Part shown: positions 25,261-34,855 of the stretch, one piece after another
How positions within the stretch are numbered: position 1 is the first letter of the stretch
Layout of the letters: every line of letters begins with the position of its first letter
Assembly: GCA_015654695.1 (NCBI GenBank)
Contig: JAATGJ010000110.1
Coordinates: forward strand, 1 to 64,000
Source: Chitinophagales bacterium
Lineage (GTDB): Bacteria > Bacteroidota > Bacteroidia > Chitinophagales > Chitinophagaceae
Reading direction: 5' to 3'
Length of the DNA: 64,000 bases
Made by a program: the position numbers and the translations under genes
Notes under the pieces: model-generated
What the model saw: only the letters and a program-made list of their open reading frames with translations
What the model was told of the DNA's origin: nothing
Databases searched by the model: none

Positions 25261-26742
25261 ATGAAAATGAATAATAAAATAATAGCTGTTTTGGGAATAG
25301 GGGCACTATTTCTAATAGCAAGCTGTAAGAAAAATTTTTTAGATGTTCCTCCCCAGGGCCAGCAACCTGCGGAACAATTCTGGACATCTGAAGGAGATGC
25401 GACGAAAGCCGTAAACTCAATTTATGCAAACTTAAGAGGCTGGACCGAAGTAGCATTCGCACCGATTGCTCTTGAAAGTCTTGGTTCAGATGATACCGAA
25501 ACCGGGAGTGACCCTTCCGATGGCTCGGTTCCGTTTATGAACACTTATAACAATTTTACTGTTACTTCTACACAAGGGCAGTTATCGGATTTTTGGATTG
25601 GAAGGTACCAGACCATTAATCTGTGTAACCAGGTTATTGATAACATTCCTGCAATTAACATGGATGCTAATCTGAAGGCGCGATATATAGCTGAAGCAAA
25701 ATTTATCAGGGCGTATGAATATTTTAGATTAGTTCGTGCTTTTGGAGATGTTCCGCTCAGATTACATTTACCTAAAGATGCGTCTGAATATAATATTCCA
25801 AGAACACCTAAGACAGAGGTATGGGCGGCTATAGAGCAGGATCTCACTGATGCTGCAGGTATTTTACCTAACAGCTACACCGGTGCGGATGTCGGCAGAG
25901 CTACAAAAGGCGCTGCACTTTCTTTTCATGCAAAAGCGGCCCTATACCAGGCTAAATGGGCGGATGTAAAAACATATACCGACCTGGTAGCAGGCTTAAG
26001 TATTTATTCTTTGTTTTCGAATTATGAACAACTTTTCAGAATACAAAATGAAAATAATACTGAATCTGTTTTTGAAGTTCAGGCTAAACACATTCCCGGC
26101 AATTGTGATGCATCAAATTCTCAATACTCGCAGGTGCAGGGTGTAAGAAGCGTTGCCCGTGGCGGATGGGGCTTCCATGTGCCCACGACCGATCTTTCAA
26201 ACGCATACGAAGCCGGTGATCCAAGAAAAGATGCTACCATTATTTTCCGGGGAGAAACAACACCACAGGGCGATGCCATTCCGGCCGGCGTTCCCAACCC
26301 CATGTACAATCAAAAATCGTATGTTCCTTTTACTGATCCGAATAACCAGGATTGCAATGAAGGCGCTGATCAAAATATACGTGTAATGCGTTATGCGGAA
26401 GTTCTTTTAATGAATGCCGAAGCAAATAACGAATTGGGGAATACGGCACTTGCATTAGCATCCCTTGAGAAGGTAAGAGCAAGGGCAAGGGCCGGCAATA
26501 ATTTAATTCTTCTTCCCATAACAACCACAGATAAAGCTGCTTTACGAACTGCTATCTGGAACGAGAGAAGAGCAGAATTAGCCATGGAATTTGACAGGTA
26601 TTTTGATGTAATACGCCAGGGGAGAGGACTAATTGTATTTGGAGCCATGGGTTGGAAGGCAAATAAAAATGAAGTATGGCCTGTCCCGCAAAGTGAAATT
26701 GATTTGAGTGCGGGTACATTGATACAAAACCCGGGATATTAA
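25261..26742 (+). CDS. SusD/RagB-family glycan-binding lipoprotein
   Basis: Outer-membrane surface lipoprotein of 493 aa that caps the SusC transporter. The lipobox is IASC (Cys21). The N-terminal NFLDVPPQGQQPAEQFWTSE and the TPR-like helices (ARYIAEAKFIRAYEYFRLVRAFGDVPL) are family hallmarks, as is the C-terminal IWNERRAELAMEFDRYFDVIRQG stretch. The start may be the second Met (25267). It is followed within 20 bp by LamG lipoprotein genes, the usual place for surface glycan-binding proteins. Confidence 0.96.
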   Translation: MKMNNKIIAVLGIGALFLIASCKKNFLDVPPQGQQPAEQFWTSEGDATKAVNSIYANLRGWTEVAFAPIALESLGSDDTETGSDPSDGSVPFMNTYNNFTVTSTQGQLSDFWIGRYQTINLCNQVIDNIPAINMDANLKARYIAEAKFIRAYEYFRLVRAFGDVPLRLHLPKDASEYNIPRTPKTEVWAAIEQDLTDAAGILPNSYTGADVGRATKGAALSFHAKAALYQAKWADVKTYTDLVAGLSIYSLFSNYEQLFRIQNENNTESVFEVQAKHIPGNCDASNSQYSQVQGVRSVARGGWGFHVPTTDLSNAYEAGDPRKDATIIFRGETTPQGDAIPAGVPNPMYNQKSYVPFTDPNNQDCNEGADQNIRVMRYAEVLLMNAEANNELGNTALALASLEKVRARARAGNNLILLPITTTDKAALRTAIWNERRAELAMEFDRYFDVIRQGRGLIVFGAMGWKANKNEVWPVPQSEIDLSAGTLIQNPGY

Positions 26743-26761
26743 TTTTTTAAAACTTCAAATT

Positions 26762-27604
26762 ATGATCATGAAAAAAATATTTATAAAAAATAGCTTACCG
26801 CTACTGGCGATTTGTGTTGTGCTTTTAACCTCCTGTTATAAAAAATTTGATACGGGCTCGTATCAACCTGCGTTTACTGTTAATGGCTATACTTCAGTAG
26901 CTGAAATAGGAGCTGGCAGCCTGGTTGGCTATTGGGCTTTCAATGGTAGCTATGTGGATAGCGTTTCAAATACAGCAGCAACAGGAGTCAATACCAGTTT
27001 TACCGGCGGTTTTAAGGGCCAGGCTTTGCAAGGCTCTGCGAACGGCTATGTGATTTCAGATCTGCCAAATGCTATTAAGAACTTAAACAGTTTCACCATT
27101 GATTACTGGCTGAACAGTCCTATAAACAGTACCGGCATTTTAGCTCCGATTGTCATTTCACGTACGGATCAATTTTGGGGAGCCTTAGATATGTTTTTTG
27201 AAAACGGAAGCACTGCTGCAAGCGGAAACTTAAAAGTACATTTCAACGGGCAAACTGAAGTATGGTTTACGAATGGGTTCATTTCAAATCCGTGGGGTAC
27301 ATGGCTCAATATCGGGCTTACTTATGATGCCGCAAGTTCCACATTTATCTTGTACCAGAACGGAACTAAAGTGGCAAGCCAAACAGCGACAGGATTGGGT
27401 AATCTTGTATTTCCGGCTACAGCAACTAAACTCATTTTTGGCACAGAACAATTTCAAACTTCACCAAGTTTGGGAACTGCAGGAGGTGCCCAGGGTTGGG
27501 CAAGTTACCTTACAGGGCAGATGGATGAAGTGAGAATTTATAACAAGGCATTGAGTGCCTCAGATCTGCAGGCGTTACTTGTTTTGCAGGGTAAAGGGAA
27601 ATAA
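26762..27604 (+). CDS. LamG-domain lipoprotein, candidate surface glycan-binding protein
   Basis: Lipoprotein of 280 aa with lipobox LTSC (Cys25). A LamG/concanavalin-like jelly-roll fills about 55-275: it opens with LVGYWAFNGSYVDSVSN, has SFTIDYWLNS in the middle and ends MDEVRIYNKALSASDLQALL. No catalytic motif is seen. Position directly after susD suggests a SusE/SusF-like role in holding glycan at the cell surface. The start could be the Met two codons later (26768). Its LamG module is clearly related to that in the next gene. Confidence 0.82.
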   Translation: MIMKKIFIKNSLPLLAICVVLLTSCYKKFDTGSYQPAFTVNGYTSVAEIGAGSLVGYWAFNGSYVDSVSNTAATGVNTSFTGGFKGQALQGSANGYVISDLPNAIKNLNSFTIDYWLNSPINSTGILAPIVISRTDQFWGALDMFFENGSTAASGNLKVHFNGQTEVWFTNGFISNPWGTWLNIGLTYDAASSTFILYQNGTKVASQTATGLGNLVFPATATKLIFGTEQFQTSPSLGTAGGAQGWASYLTGQMDEVRIYNKALSASDLQALLVLQGKGK

Positions 27605-27635
27605 AATTTGTTCATTAATTTATCAATCGTCTATT

Positions 27636-28751
27636 ATGAAAAATAGCATCTATATTTTATCGTTTTTTTTGCTGGGTTTTGGGGTTTCAGGTTGCAAAAA
27701 AACAGGGAGCGATAGTGGCATAAAAGTCACTCCTGCTCTGCCAGCAGTCACCACTACAGCAGCTACCAATATAAATGGTACCAATGCAACTGTAGGCGGC
27801 AATATTACTAATGACGGTGGCTCAATAGTTACTGAAGCCGGTATTTGTTATAATACTGTAAGCGGAGTGGATACTTCGAAAAATAAAACACCTAATTATA
27901 CAATATCAGGAAATTTTTCGGTCCCCTTAAGCAACTTATCATTGCTTACAACATACTATTACAAGGCGTATGTAATAAATGAAAAGGGAATTGCCTATGG
28001 TGAAGAAAAATCTTTTTTTGTTCCCGTAAATGGATACAACTCTTCCTCACAGGTGGCGGCTGCTAATTTAGCGGCGTATTGGGCATTTAATGGTGGTTAT
28101 GTGGATAGTGTTTCCAGCACAGCGGGCACCCCTAATCATGTAACAGCAATAAGTTTTGTGTCGGGAAAAATTGGCCAGGCCGTGCAGGTCGCCAGCCCGG
28201 GTTATATAAATTCAAATGTAACCAGCACTATAGCAAATCTAAAAAGCTTTACAATGGTTTGCTGGATCATGCAACCATCAAGTTTAGCCAGCGGCCCCAC
28301 TACCTACATGCCTTTTTCATTGAACCAGGCTGGATATTCATGGGAGCAAACGAAATTTTTCATGTTGTTTGATACCCATGATAATGCATCGAATTCTCTT
28401 GGTAAAGTTTGCTTAATGGATCAATGGTTTGACCAGGGCCAGGTATGGCCCAGAATGTTGGACGGCCATGGGCACCAGATAGCTATCTCATTCGATGGCA
28501 ATACAGGAGCGTTAAGAGTTTATATAGATGGAACTTTGTTACCGCAAAGCAGTACCACCACCTTTGCTCCGCAAACAAACTTTGGGACTGCCGATAGCTT
28601 TACTTTAGGCGGCCCTAATGATGCTACCAATACTGCAAATGGCTGGATGAATGCTTTAAGTGGAAATTTAGATGAGTTCCGGGTTTTCAACAAAACCCTC
28701 ACCGTTGCTGAAATACAGTCATTGTATGCTTTGCAAAGCCATGGCTTGTAG
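27636..28751 (+). CDS. Fibronectin-like plus LamG lipoprotein, candidate surface glycan-binding protein
   Basis: Lipoprotein of 371 aa starting at the ATG that gives MKNSIYILSFF, with lipobox VSGC (Cys20). A fibronectin or Ig-like spacer (about 30-130, GNITNDGGSIVTEAGICY and the YYYKAYVINEKG strand) is followed by a LamG module (about 145-371) with YWAFNGGYVDSVSS and LDEFRVFNKTLTVAEIQSLY. The LamG part matches the upstream gene in layout, so the two probably arose by duplication. The spacer would lift the binding module from the membrane, as in SusE-type proteins. Confidence 0.8.
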   Translation: MKNSIYILSFFLLGFGVSGCKKTGSDSGIKVTPALPAVTTTAATNINGTNATVGGNITNDGGSIVTEAGICYNTVSGVDTSKNKTPNYTISGNFSVPLSNLSLLTTYYYKAYVINEKGIAYGEEKSFFVPVNGYNSSSQVAAANLAAYWAFNGGYVDSVSSTAGTPNHVTAISFVSGKIGQAVQVASPGYINSNVTSTIANLKSFTMVCWIMQPSSLASGPTTYMPFSLNQAGYSWEQTKFFMLFDTHDNASNSLGKVCLMDQWFDQGQVWPRMLDGHGHQIAISFDGNTGALRVYIDGTLLPQSSTTTFAPQTNFGTADSFTLGGPNDATNTANGWMNALSGNLDEFRVFNKTLTVAEIQSLYALQSHGL

Positions 28752-28782
28752 TAATAGAAAATTATTGTTCGAATTATAAAAT

Positions 28783-28838
28783 AAGGGTGCATACTATTAT
28801 TTCTGAACTTGTAATAATTTGTGCACCCTTTATTTTTT
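28783..28838 (+). terminator. Rho-independent terminator after the susCD-LamG genes
   Basis: AAGGGTGCA (28783-28791) pairs perfectly with TGCACCCTT (28822-28830), and is followed by TATTTTTTC. It lies 31 bp after the LamG gene stop and separates the susC-susD-LamG transcript from the 20-gene enzyme cluster. Confidence 0.8.
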
Positions 28839-28928
28839 CTGATTTTTACAGGTTTCTTTTTTGTTTATAAGCCAATCCCAAAGACAAACCTGAGAAGTAA
28901 GATTTTTGGTATCTACAATAAGTAAATC

Positions 28929-30644
28929 ATGAGCGAAGTAAGAAAAAGTGAGAAAGTATTCAACAACATAGCTGTATGGATCGTCCTTTTGATGGCTTTT
29001 TTTATTCAATGCAAAAAATCGTCAACTTCTCCTCCACAGCCTCCACCACCGCCGCCCCCATCAAGTTTTGATGTGCTCACCCGTACAGTTAATTCTCTGA
29101 CTTTTAATTCAACCCAGACTTTATACGGGATAAGCAGTAACCCGGTTATTCGGGTATCTTTTTCAGATAAGGTGGAACGAAACACAGCATCATCTGCCAT
29201 ATCGTATTATAATAAAACCCAAAATTCACCCGGCGTTCCTTTTGCTGTTTCATATCAAAACGATGATAGCGTTATTATCATTACGCCTTCTGCTCCTATC
29301 AGTTATTTGAGTGAATATGTTTTTTCTATTAGTACTTTATTAAAATCAGTTGCCGGAAAGTCTTTATCAGGCAGGGTGGACCTCGACTTTATTACTCAGA
29401 TTGATTCAGCCAGAAAATTTCCGGTTATTTCTGATAATACATTGCTTGATCTTATACAGCAACAAACGTTTAAATATTTCTGGGATTTCGGGCATCCTGT
29501 TAGCGGGCTGGCCAGGGAAAGAAATACATCGGGTGAAACGGTTACATCCGGCGGCTCGGGTTTTGGTATCATGGCAATCGTTACAGCTATCAACAGGGGT
29601 TTTATTACAAAAGCGCAGGGACTCGCAAGAATGCAAACCATTGTTGGCTTTTTAAAAAATACCGCACAAAAATTTCATGGCGCCTTTCCTCATTGGCTGA
29701 ACGGGACAACCGGCGCTGTTATTCCATTCAGTACAAAAGATAACGGGGCCGACCTTGTAGAAACTTCTTATTTATTACAAGGTCTTCTTTGCGCCCGGCA
29801 ATATTTCAATGACGCTGGCGCTGCGGAAACAACTTTACGAAATGATATTAACGCAATATGGAATGGTGTAGAATGGAACTGGTTCAGGCAGGGCACGCAA
29901 AATGTTTTGTACTGGCACTGGAGCCCCGGCTATAACTGGGAAATGAATATGCCAATAAGGGGGTGGAATGAATGTCTGATCACTTATGTATTGGCTGCTT
30001 CTTCCACCGCATTTGGGATACCCGCTATTGTTTATACCAACGGATGGAAAGGGGCCACGGGTTTTGTAAATGGTAATACTTATTATGGTTACCAGTTGCC
30101 ATTAGGCCCGGCACAGGGCGGCCCGTTATTCTTTGAACATTATTCTTTCCTGGGAATTAACCCTAATGGGTTAAGCGATGCCAGCACCAACTATGCTACA
30201 CAAACAAAAAATCATACACTGATCAATTACACGTATTGTAAATTTAATCCCCGTGGTTATTTCGGTTACAGAGATTCTGTATGGGGATTAACAGCCAGTG
30301 ATATTCCCAATGGCTATACAGCAAGCTCCCCGACAAACGATGTAGGTGTTATTGCACCCACTGCCGCTATTTCATCTTTACCTTACACACCCAGTGAGTC
30401 AATGGCGGCGTTGAAATTTTTCTATTATGTACTGGGAGATAAAATATGGAAAGAGTATGGGTTTGTGGATGCGTTTTCTTTAAAAGATTTATGGTTCGCC
30501 AATTCATTCCTGGCCATTGACCAGGGACCCATCATTGTAATGATAGAAAATTACCGGAGCGGCCTGTTATGGAATTTATTTACCAGTTGCCCGGAAGTGA
30601 AAGCAGGAATGACGTCACTTGGTTTTTCCGCACCTTATTTGTAA
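28929..30644 (+). CDS. GH144-type glycoside hydrolase (Glycoamylase family) with Ig-like domain
   Basis: Glycoamylase-family (PF10091) protein of 571 aa. This family is CAZy GH144, founded on an endo-beta-1,2-glucanase from Chitinophaga arvensicola. A lipobox-like IQC (Cys28) and a proline-rich linker (about 37-47) precede a Big_5-type Ig-like domain (50-150). The alpha/alpha barrel catalytic part (about 170-571) carries FRYFWDF-like KYFWDFGHPVSGLARER, HWLNGTTGAVIPF, WHWSPGYNWEMNMPIRGWNECL and LAIDQGPIIVMIENYRSGLLW. It is the first gene after the terminator and probably faces outward to cut long glucan. Confidence 0.87.
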   Translation: MSEVRKSEKVFNNIAVWIVLLMAFFIQCKKSSTSPPQPPPPPPPSSFDVLTRTVNSLTFNSTQTLYGISSNPVIRVSFSDKVERNTASSAISYYNKTQNSPGVPFAVSYQNDDSVIIITPSAPISYLSEYVFSISTLLKSVAGKSLSGRVDLDFITQIDSARKFPVISDNTLLDLIQQQTFKYFWDFGHPVSGLARERNTSGETVTSGGSGFGIMAIVTAINRGFITKAQGLARMQTIVGFLKNTAQKFHGAFPHWLNGTTGAVIPFSTKDNGADLVETSYLLQGLLCARQYFNDAGAAETTLRNDINAIWNGVEWNWFRQGTQNVLYWHWSPGYNWEMNMPIRGWNECLITYVLAASSTAFGIPAIVYTNGWKGATGFVNGNTYYGYQLPLGPAQGGPLFFEHYSFLGINPNGLSDASTNYATQTKNHTLINYTYCKFNPRGYFGYRDSVWGLTASDIPNGYTASSPTNDVGVIAPTAAISSLPYTPSESMAALKFFYYVLGDKIWKEYGFVDAFSLKDLWFANSFLAIDQGPIIVMIENYRSGLLWNLFTSCPEVKAGMTSLGFSAPYL

Positions 30645-30678
30645 ACAGGATTGTTTTAATTTATTAAATCAATATAAG

Positions 30679-32004
30679 ATGAAGGGTAAGGTTATTGCCA
30701 TAGCATTTTTTGTATGTATTGCGGCCTGTTCAACAGCACAAAATAATCAAACTATTAAGCGGCCCGCTAATCTTTCGGATTCCTCCCTGCTTGACCTGGT
30801 ACAAAAACAAACCTTCAGGTACTTCTGGGATTTTGCTCATCCTGTCAGCAATCTTTCAAGGGAAAGAAGTAACGTAGCCTATAATTATGGCAATGAAGTA
30901 GTGACTATTGGCGGCACTGGTTTTGGTGTGATGTCTGTTATTGTAGCTGCAGAACGAAAATGGATAACAAGAGATACCGCCGCGAAGTTTTTATTGAAGA
31001 TGGTAAACTTTTTACTCCAATCTGATTCCTATCACGGGGTATTTCCCCATTGGCTGAATGGAACTACAGGAAAAACAATCCCTTTCAGCCGTAAAGATGA
31101 TGGCGCTGACCTGGTAGAATCTTCCTACCTGTTCCAGGGATTGCTTTGTGCCCGGCAATATTTTAATGGCGATGCAAAAGCTGAAAGAGAATTAAGGAGC
31201 CGTATCGGCTGGTTATGGAATGATATTGAATGGAACTGGTTTACAAAAGGAGGAGAAGAAGTATTATACTGGCACTGGAGCCCCAATAATGGCTGGGCTA
31301 TGAATTTTCCGGTTCGTGGCTTTAATGAGTGCCTGATCATGTATGTATTGGCGGCGAGTGGTGAAAAGTACCCGGTTAGCAGCGCTGTATATCATCGCGG
31401 CTGGGCGGAAAGTAATTTTTTTAAAAACGGCAAAGAGTTTTATGGAATAAAGTTGCCGCTGGGTTTTGATTATGGCGGCCCGCTTTTCTTTTCCCAGTAT
31501 TCTTTCCTGGGATTAGATCCGCAGGAATTAAAGGACCGCTATGCTGGTTACTGGGAACAAAACAAAAATCATACACTGATCAATCATGCTTATTGTATTG
31601 ATAATCCAAAAAAATTTAAAGGGTATGGAGAAAACTGCTGGGGACTAACGGCGAGTGATACCTATAATGGGTATGATGCCCATTCGCCCACCAATGACAA
31701 TGGTACGATAACTCCCACCGCAGCTTTATCAGCATTTCCTTATACACCGGAGTACTCCATGAAGGCACTGAAACATTTTTATTTTGACCTGGGTGATAAG
31801 CTCTGGAGTGAATATGGTTTTATAGATGCATTCAATGAAACACAGAACTGGTATGCCCCATCTCATTTAGCCATTGACCAGGGCCCGATCATTGTGATGA
31901 TAGAAAATTACAGGAGCGGCTTGTTATGGAAATTATTTATGAGTTGTCCCGAGATACAAAAGGGGTTAAAAAAACTTGGCTTTCAAAGCCCCTGGATAAA
32001 GTAA
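30679..32004 (+). CDS. GH144-type glycoside hydrolase, lipoprotein
   Basis: Second GH144/Glycoamylase-family protein, 441 aa from the ATG giving MKGKVIAIAFF, with lipobox IAAC (Cys17). It is nearly all catalytic domain, with TFRYFWDFAHPVSNLSRERS, FPHWLNGTTGKTIPFSRKDD, WHWSPNNGWAMNFPVRGFNE, KNHTLINHAYCIDNPKKFKG and LAIDQGPIIVMIENYRSG. The upstream in-frame start at 30619 would overlap the previous gene and spoil the signal peptide. The gap to the first GH144 gene is 34 bp. It lacks the Ig-like domain, so it may sit in a different place or cut shorter chains. Confidence 0.87.
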   Translation: MKGKVIAIAFFVCIAACSTAQNNQTIKRPANLSDSSLLDLVQKQTFRYFWDFAHPVSNLSRERSNVAYNYGNEVVTIGGTGFGVMSVIVAAERKWITRDTAAKFLLKMVNFLLQSDSYHGVFPHWLNGTTGKTIPFSRKDDGADLVESSYLFQGLLCARQYFNGDAKAERELRSRIGWLWNDIEWNWFTKGGEEVLYWHWSPNNGWAMNFPVRGFNECLIMYVLAASGEKYPVSSAVYHRGWAESNFFKNGKEFYGIKLPLGFDYGGPLFFSQYSFLGLDPQELKDRYAGYWEQNKNHTLINHAYCIDNPKKFKGYGENCWGLTASDTYNGYDAHSPTNDNGTITPTAALSAFPYTPEYSMKALKHFYFDLGDKLWSEYGFIDAFNETQNWYAPSHLAIDQGPIIVMIENYRSGLLWKLFMSCPEIQKGLKKLGFQSPWIK

Positions 32005-32106
32005 GCGGGTATGCTTTTCCAGGCATTCACAGATCGCTATTCAAAAACATATTGCTATGTTTATGAACAGTAAAGTAATGTGGTAAATTCAATAATACGT
32101 CCGGAA

Positions 32107-33390
32107 ATGAATAACATGCTGAAAATGGGTTTTGATACAAGGAAGAAACCGGTAATAAAATATATCTGCATCGCTTTATTGCTTGCTTTGCTGGTTACCT
32201 CCTGTGATTCTCCTTCTCCAAAAACAAGAAAAGCGGTTTTTATAATTGTTGATGGTATCCCTGCTGATGTCATCGAAAGATTGGATACACCTGCATTGGA
32301 TAGCATCAGTAAGGTTGGCGGGTATGCAAGAGCCCATGTGGGTGGTGAAAAGGATGGATATTCGCAAACGCCGACGATTTCCGCTGTCGGGTATAACAGT
32401 TTGCTTACCGGCACATGGGTCAATAAACATAATGTCTGGGATAACGATATCAAAGAACCGAATTATCATTATCAAAATATTTTCCGCTTTTTCAAAACTC
32501 AATACCCCGAAAAAAAGATGGCTGTTTTTTCTACCTGGCTGGACAATCGCACCCGGCTGGTAGGAAGCGATGCAAAAGAAGCCGGCAACCTTCAGCCCGA
32601 TTATTATTTTGATGGATTAGAAAAAGATACTATTAAATACCCGCATGATACAGTTGCCAGGTACATTCACCTGATAGATGAAGCGGTAACAGATACGGCT
32701 GCGGCTGTCATCAGCCGGATGGCTCCTGACCTTTCATGGGTGTACCTGGAATATACAGATGATATGGGTCACCGGTATGGTGATAGCAAACAACTGGATG
32801 ATGGCGTCATGATCATGGATAAACAAATGCAACGGATATGGCAGGCTATTCAATACAGGGAGAAAAACTTTAATGAAGAATGGGTCATCTATATTACAAC
32901 AGACCATGGTCGCGGAGAAGGCGGTCATCACCATGGTGGGCAAAGTGAAAGGGAAAGAACAACCTGGATCGTTACTAATGCAAGAGACCTGAATGAACGC
33001 TTTCTGAAGCAACAACCGGCGATAGTGGATATCATGCCATCAATTGTTTCTTTTTTAAACATCAATATTCCAAGGGAAAACCTGATAGAAATAGATGGTA
33101 TGTCATTGACAGGAAAAATATCAGCTACAGATGCGGAAGCAAGCCTGGAGAATGATGCGATTAGGATAAAATGGAAGGTGATCAATAAAGAAGGAAAAGC
33201 GAAAATATGGATGGCGACTACGAACAATTTCAAAGCAGGTGGTAAAGATGATTATAAATTAATAACAGAAGTACCTGTAGCGGATAGATCAGCTAAAATA
33301 GATATACAACAAACTCCTTCTGATTTTTACAAAATAGTCATTGAAATGCCCTATAATTTTCTGAACAGGTGGGTAGAGGTAAAAAAATGA
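32107..33390 (+). CDS. Exported NPP-like phosphodiesterase (alkaline phosphatase superfamily)
   Basis: Lipoprotein of 427 aa (lipobox VTSC near 36) of the type I phosphodiesterase / nucleotide pyrophosphatase family. The metal-binding AVFIIVDG opens the domain (about 45-52). A nucleophile-type Thr/Ser lies in SQTPTISAVGYNSLLTG. Later metal ligands are in YTDDMGHRYG and TTDHGRGEGGHHH. There is no CxPxR sulfatase motif. The ATG at 32107 is preferred to the GTG at 32080. Being between GH144 genes, it may remove phosphodiester-linked groups (for instance phosphoglycerol) from a glucan; this is inference. Confidence 0.82.
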   Translation: MNNMLKMGFDTRKKPVIKYICIALLLALLVTSCDSPSPKTRKAVFIIVDGIPADVIERLDTPALDSISKVGGYARAHVGGEKDGYSQTPTISAVGYNSLLTGTWVNKHNVWDNDIKEPNYHYQNIFRFFKTQYPEKKMAVFSTWLDNRTRLVGSDAKEAGNLQPDYYFDGLEKDTIKYPHDTVARYIHLIDEAVTDTAAAVISRMAPDLSWVYLEYTDDMGHRYGDSKQLDDGVMIMDKQMQRIWQAIQYREKNFNEEWVIYITTDHGRGEGGHHHGGQSERERTTWIVTNARDLNERFLKQQPAIVDIMPSIVSFLNINIPRENLIEIDGMSLTGKISATDAEASLENDAIRIKWKVINKEGKAKIWMATTNNFKAGGKDDYKLITEVPVADRSAKIDIQQTPSDFYKIVIEMPYNFLNRWVEVKK

Positions 33391-33416
33391 ATTGATGGAA
33401 ATAAAAGAACTAACGA

Positions 33417-34844
33417 ATGAAACGGTTGACTTGTTTGCTTACTGCTTTATTAATGGTTGGTTTTTTATTTGCACAGGTATCCAAAAAAGGGAAATATGGT
33501 GATGGCCCGGATGATGTACCTGTTACAGGCGTTGTCCGGGGATTGAGCGATGATCAGCTATTGGAAGTAGTGCAAAAACAAACCTTTCGTTTTTTCTGGC
33601 ATGGCGCACACCCGTTAAGCGGCCTGGCCCTGGAACGAAGCAATACGGTACTGGCCGAACATTACTGGGATTACATCAACGAAGCATGGGATGAACCGAA
33701 TTTCAGTACAACAAAATTCGGTCCTGATGCTGGCGCTATTGGTGGCACTGGGTTTGGCATCATGAGTATTATTATCGCAGTAGAAAGAGGATGGATAGGA
33801 AGAGATACTGCTGTGAGGCGATTGATCAAGATCGCTGATTTTCTCATCAACGCTGATTGTTATCATGGCATCTACCCTCACTTTATGAACGGGCGGACCG
33901 GAAAAACTATCAAATTTGACAGGCTGGACGACGGGGCTGATATTGTAGAGACCTCTTATCTGCTGATGGGATTTCTTTGTGCCAGGGAATATTTTACCAA
34001 AGAGGATGCCCGTGAGATATACCTGCGCAAAAGAATAAACCAGATGTGGGGCGCTGCCAACTGGAACTGGCACACGAACGGGCAAAATAAATTGTTCTGG
34101 CACTGGAGCCCTAACAATGGGTTTGATATGAACTTTCCTGTATGGGGATACAATGAATGCCTGATCACTTATATCATGGCGGCTTCTTCACCGCGTCATG
34201 GTATTTCAAAAGATGTATATGATGGAACATGGGTGGGAAGCTTTGGTTTTAAAAATGGTAAAGAATACTATGGCTATAAATTACCATTGGGGAATTATGA
34301 TAAAGACAAAGGCGGCCCTTTATTCTTTGAGCAATACACTTTCCAGGGAATTGACCCCAATGGCCTGGAAGATTCTTTAGGCAATGATTATTTTGAACAG
34401 GGGAAAAACCACACTCTTATTAACAGGGCTTATTGCATAGAGAACCCTAATAAGTACAAAGGCTACAGTGAAAAATGCTGGGGGTTAACTGCCGGGGATA
34501 GTTATAAAGGCTATGTGGCTCATAGTCCCGAAAATGATCGCGGCGTGATACAGCCAACAGCAGCCATATCTTCAATGCCCTATACTCCCAAAGAAAGCAT
34601 GGAAGCTTTAAAATATTTCTATTATGAATTAGGAAATAAAATATGGAGTCCTTATGGCTTTGTGGATGGTTTCAGTATTCATCATAACTGGTATGCAAAA
34701 TCGCATTTAGCCATTGACCAGGGACCGGTCATTGTGATGATAGAAAATTACCGTACAGGACTATTATGGAAACTTTTCATGAAAATACCGGATATACAAA
34801 ATGGGTTAAAGAAACTTGGATTTGAAAGCCCATGGATAAAATAA
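33417..34844 (+). CDS. GH144-type glycoside hydrolase, soluble secreted
   Basis: Third GH144/Glycoamylase-family protein, 475 aa. It has an ordinary signal peptide (cleavage near FAQ, residue 20) and no lipobox, so it is probably a soluble periplasmic or secreted enzyme, unlike the other two. Catalytic-domain blocks are QTFRFFWHGAHPLSGLALER, PHFMNGRTGKTIKFDRLDDG, WHWSPNNGFDMNFPVWGYNE, KNHTLINRAYCIENPNKYKG and LAIDQGPVIVMIENYRTG. It has a longer N-terminal loop (about 60-95) than the others. Confidence 0.87.
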   Translation: MKRLTCLLTALLMVGFLFAQVSKKGKYGDGPDDVPVTGVVRGLSDDQLLEVVQKQTFRFFWHGAHPLSGLALERSNTVLAEHYWDYINEAWDEPNFSTTKFGPDAGAIGGTGFGIMSIIIAVERGWIGRDTAVRRLIKIADFLINADCYHGIYPHFMNGRTGKTIKFDRLDDGADIVETSYLLMGFLCAREYFTKEDAREIYLRKRINQMWGAANWNWHTNGQNKLFWHWSPNNGFDMNFPVWGYNECLITYIMAASSPRHGISKDVYDGTWVGSFGFKNGKEYYGYKLPLGNYDKDKGGPLFFEQYTFQGIDPNGLEDSLGNDYFEQGKNHTLINRAYCIENPNKYKGYSEKCWGLTAGDSYKGYVAHSPENDRGVIQPTAAISSMPYTPKESMEALKYFYYELGNKIWSPYGFVDGFSIHHNWYAKSHLAIDQGPVIVMIENYRTGLLWKLFMKIPDIQNGLKKLGFESPWIK

Positions 34845-34855
34845 AAACGGATGTT

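Noticed and set aside
32107-33390. Sulfatase as client of the FGE-like protein
   Set aside because: The protein is in the alkaline phosphatase superfamily, but the nucleophile region is TPTISAVGYNS and no CxPxR motif is present.
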